The notes beneath the pieces were generated by a model. It was given only the letters and a program-made list of their open reading frames with translations. It was not told the origin of the DNA and did not search any database. From the NCBI GenBank assembly GCA_016935295.1, contig JAFGRF010000113.1, positions 1 to 7,128 of the forward strand: a stretch of DNA of 7,128 nucleotides, written 5' to 3'. The first letter of the stretch is position 1. Each line of letters begins with the position of its first letter. The stretch is from Caldifarciminota bacterium (GTDB lineage: Bacteria; Hydrothermota; Tepidihabitantia; Tepidihabitantales; Tepidihabitantaceae). This document shows positions 5,755-7,128 of the stretch, piece by piece. Both the position numbers and the translations under genes were made by a program.

Positions 5755-6918
5755 TCAGATGCGGAGCACCTTCGCCCCGCGTATCTTGCGCTGCTTGAGT
5801 TCGAGCAGCGCCTGATTTGCGTCTTCCAGGCGATACTCCTGCACTTCAGGCTTGATTGGAATCTGCGCGGCCAACGCCAGGAACTCGCTCACGTCCCCGC
5901 GCGTGACGTTGGCAACGCTCTTGATTTCCTTCTCCATCCACAGGTGCTTCGCGTAGTCCAGCCCGAGCAGCGCCGGCTTGTCAGCTTCCTCTTTCCGAAT
6001 CGCGTTGATGACCAACCTGCCGCCCGGCTTCAGGCGTTCAAGCGCGGCCACGATCGGCCCCCAGACTGGCGTCGTGTCGATGATCGCGTCCAGTAGCTCG
6101 GGCGGGCTGTCATTGGTGTCGCCCGCCCAGGTCGCTCCTAACTCGCGGGCAAAGGCCTGTTCCTCCTTGCTGCGGGCGAACACATACACGCGCGTCTCTG
6201 GGTACTGAAACAGGACGGTCTTCAGCACGAGGTGTCCCGACGCGCCGAAACCGGTCAGGCCCAGGGCGCCGACAAAAGCCGCCGATGCACGCCGATGGAC
6301 GTCGACGGTTTCCTTGAGACCGGGCCTGAATCTGCGTGTATCTGCGTCTATCGGCGGTTTCACTCCCTCGATGATGCCGGCCAGCCGCAGAGACCGGTAG
6401 CCGACGGCTCCGGCGCAAAGTAGCGGCGCAGCTTCGGCGTCGGTGAATACCTCTGGTATCTGGTACGCGAAGTCCTCCGGGACGACCATGTACTCGGCAT
6501 AGCCGCCGTTCGCGTCGCGGCCCGTTGCCTTGAATTTAGAACAAAGATTTTCCTGTCCGGAACGACAGAACTCACACCTGCCGCAAGCTGAGAATATCCA
6601 CGCCACGCCCACGCGGTCGCCCACACGGAATCGCGGGGACTGTACCGGATTGCGCTGCGCTCCTGCGCGGCGGGGACTGTCCCCATCCGGCGATTCCGTG
6701 ACAGCCACAACGCTACCCACAACCTCGTGGCCGGGAATCACGGGCAGCCTCAGAGGCGGAGTCCGTCCCTCTATCTCGTCGAGTTCGGTGTGACAGACAC
6801 CACAGACCGAGACCCTGATGAGTACCTCACCTGCCGCAGGGATCGGTTGCGGCACGTCGCGCAACTCCAGCGGCGCATCTTCCAGTCGCCCCGTACGAGC
6901 AATGACCATTGTCTTCAT
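5755..6918 (-). CDS. Zinc-dependent medium-chain alcohol dehydrogenase with two in-frame palindromic insertions
   Basis: This MDR-superfamily enzyme should oxidise an alcohol or reduce an aldehyde with NAD(P)(H). The catalytic zinc ligands are Cys42 (GVCHTE), His64 (GHE) and Cys168 (PLLCAG). The structural zinc cysteines are 112, 115, 118 and 126. The Rossmann motif GFGASG is at 223-228, and the conserved ends NVTRGD and RGAKVLRI are present. CTCCT at 6925-6929 gives AGGAG 6 nt before the ATG. At 387 aa it exceeds the usual 330-345 of close relatives. Two segments do not fit the family: about residues 74-98, between VVAV and RVGDRVGV, and about 188-214, between GIIEGVK and LGLTGFGASG. Both coincide with palindromic DNA elements (6626-6698 and 6279-6357). 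Every catalytic residue survives and the frame is open, so the enzyme may be active. It is convergent with the pruA unit; substrate unknown. Confidence 0.9.
   Translation of the reverse strand: MKTMVIARTGRLEDAPLELRDVPQPIPAAGEVLIRVSVCGVCHTELDEIEGRTPPLRLPVIPGHEVVGSVVAVTESPDGDSPRRAGAQRNPVQSPRFRVGDRVGVAWIFSACGRCEFCRSGQENLCSKFKATGRDANGGYAEYMVVPEDFAYQIPEVFTDAEAAPLLCAGAVGYRSLRLAGIIEGVKPPIDADTRRFRPGLKETVDVHRRASAAFVGALGLTGFGASGHLVLKTVLFQYPETRVYVFARSKEEQAFARELGATWAGDTNDSPPELLDAIIDTTPVWGPIVAALERLKPGGRLVINAIRKEEADKPALLGLDYAKHLWMEKEIKSVANVTRGDVSEFLALAAQIPIKPEVQEYRLEDANQALLELKQRKIRGAKVLRI
6279..6357. repeat. Palindromic element B inside the alcohol dehydrogenase gene
   Basis: The ends CCGCCGAT (6279-6286) and ATCGGCGG (6350-6357) are exact inverted copies. 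Extending inward, the 28-bp arms (6279-6306 and 6330-6357) match at 20 of 28 positions. The arms are themselves made of 10-bp direct units of the form nnACGCmGAT. They enclose a 23-nt centre. On the coding strand the element is residues 188-214 (PPIDADTRRF... to ...HRRASA), at the junction of the catalytic and nucleotide-binding domains. Confidence 0.72.
6626..6698. repeat. Palindromic element A inside the alcohol dehydrogenase gene
   Basis: CGGAATCGC (6626-6634) and GCGATTCCG (6690-6698) are exact 9-bp inverted ends. Inside, CGGGGACTGT occurs twice in direct orientation (6634-6643 and 6671-6680), the second within the near-palindrome GGGGACTGTCCCC (6672-6684). A GC-rich centre (6651-6671) can pair with itself. 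On the coding strand the element is residues 74-98 (TESPDGDSPRR... QSPRFR), replacing a short loop in the GroES-like domain. Confidence 0.7.
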
Positions 6919-7128
6919 TGGTTGCTCCTGCTCAAGCCTAGGCTGTAGCAGGGCGATTTCAAGTCCGTCCGAACTCCACCTTCCTAGTTCTGGCCTGGGT
7001 ACATGGTGACCCCCTGAGAGAGGTCCGTCGGTCGGCAGGCGTTGCGCCGCGGAGATGGAGAGAGATGCGACGGAACGTTCGCGAGATTTGTCGGTCGGCA
7101 GGTGCTCGGATGCGCCATGGCAAACAGA
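6919..7128. other. Upstream region of the alcohol dehydrogenase, no supported gene
   Basis: The stretch holds the ribosome site of the alcohol dehydrogenase, a 10-bp palindrome AGCCTAGGCT (6935-6944) and a 13-bp direct repeat GTCGGTCGGCAGG at 7027-7039 and 7090-7102, 63 bp apart. A plus-strand ATG at 7065 with GGAG 4 nt before it opens a frame (MRRNVREICRSAGARMRHGK...) that runs off the edge. It is too short to call. No good promoter was seen for the alcohol dehydrogenase. Confidence 0.35.

Noticed and set aside
6984..7128. Minus-strand frame ending at 6984, possible tail of a gene upstream of the alcohol dehydrogenase
   Set aside because: The translation is Pro/Ser/Arg-rich, contains the 63-bp direct repeat as two CRPT segments and shows no family features. 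Too short to support.
7065..7128. Plus-strand start with GGAG and 21 codons running off the right edge
   Set aside because: The ribosome site is acceptable, but the fragment is too short to show coding character.

Overview
The window is a GC-rich bacterial chromosomal segment with Shine-Dalgarno sequences, sigma70-type promoters and short intergenic gaps. It has no rRNA, tRNA, CRISPR array or transposase that I could see. The gene mix is a Thermus-type monofunctional P5C dehydrogenase, a COG2403-type GTPase usually discussed in archaea, a LURP-one/Tubby-like protein and a secreted protein of unknown type. Together with numerous palindromic and micro-repeat sequences, this suggests an uncultured candidate-phylum bacterium, perhaps WOR-3-like. 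That taxonomic guess is weak and rests on overall impression.

Layout. Positions 1-339 (minus) hold the N-terminal part of a secreted protein that runs off the left edge. It has a good sigma70 promoter at 408-436. From a divergent promoter-like site near 524-552, two small plus-strand genes follow, 560-775 and 779-1030; the second encodes a single-pass membrane protein. Positions 1031-1374 hold no convincing gene but are filled with a degenerate 24-bp (12-bp sub-period) tandem repeat. At 1375-1406 a near-consensus promoter is overlaid by a perfect 12+2+12 palindrome, and it drives a LURP-one-related (LOR) gene at 1452-2003.

After a structured 200-nt leader comes a probable operon: pruA (2205-3749), a COG2403-family GTPase (3790-5139) and a four-helix membrane protein (5168-5704). 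It converges on a minus-strand zinc-dependent medium-chain alcohol dehydrogenase (5755-6918). The two transcription units meet at a long hairpin (5687-5738) built from 8-9 bp micro-repeats.

How the genes may work together. PruA oxidises glutamate semialdehyde/P5C to glutamate, the last step of proline and ornithine/arginine catabolism. The GTPase directly downstream has no settled bacterial function, so its coupling to pruA is a useful lead. The alcohol dehydrogenase keeps all zinc ligands and its nucleotide-binding motif but is about 45-55 residues longer than usual for its family. The two extra segments coincide exactly with two different palindromic DNA elements lying in frame inside the gene. 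This resembles the Rickettsia palindromic elements and is the most unusual observation in the window.
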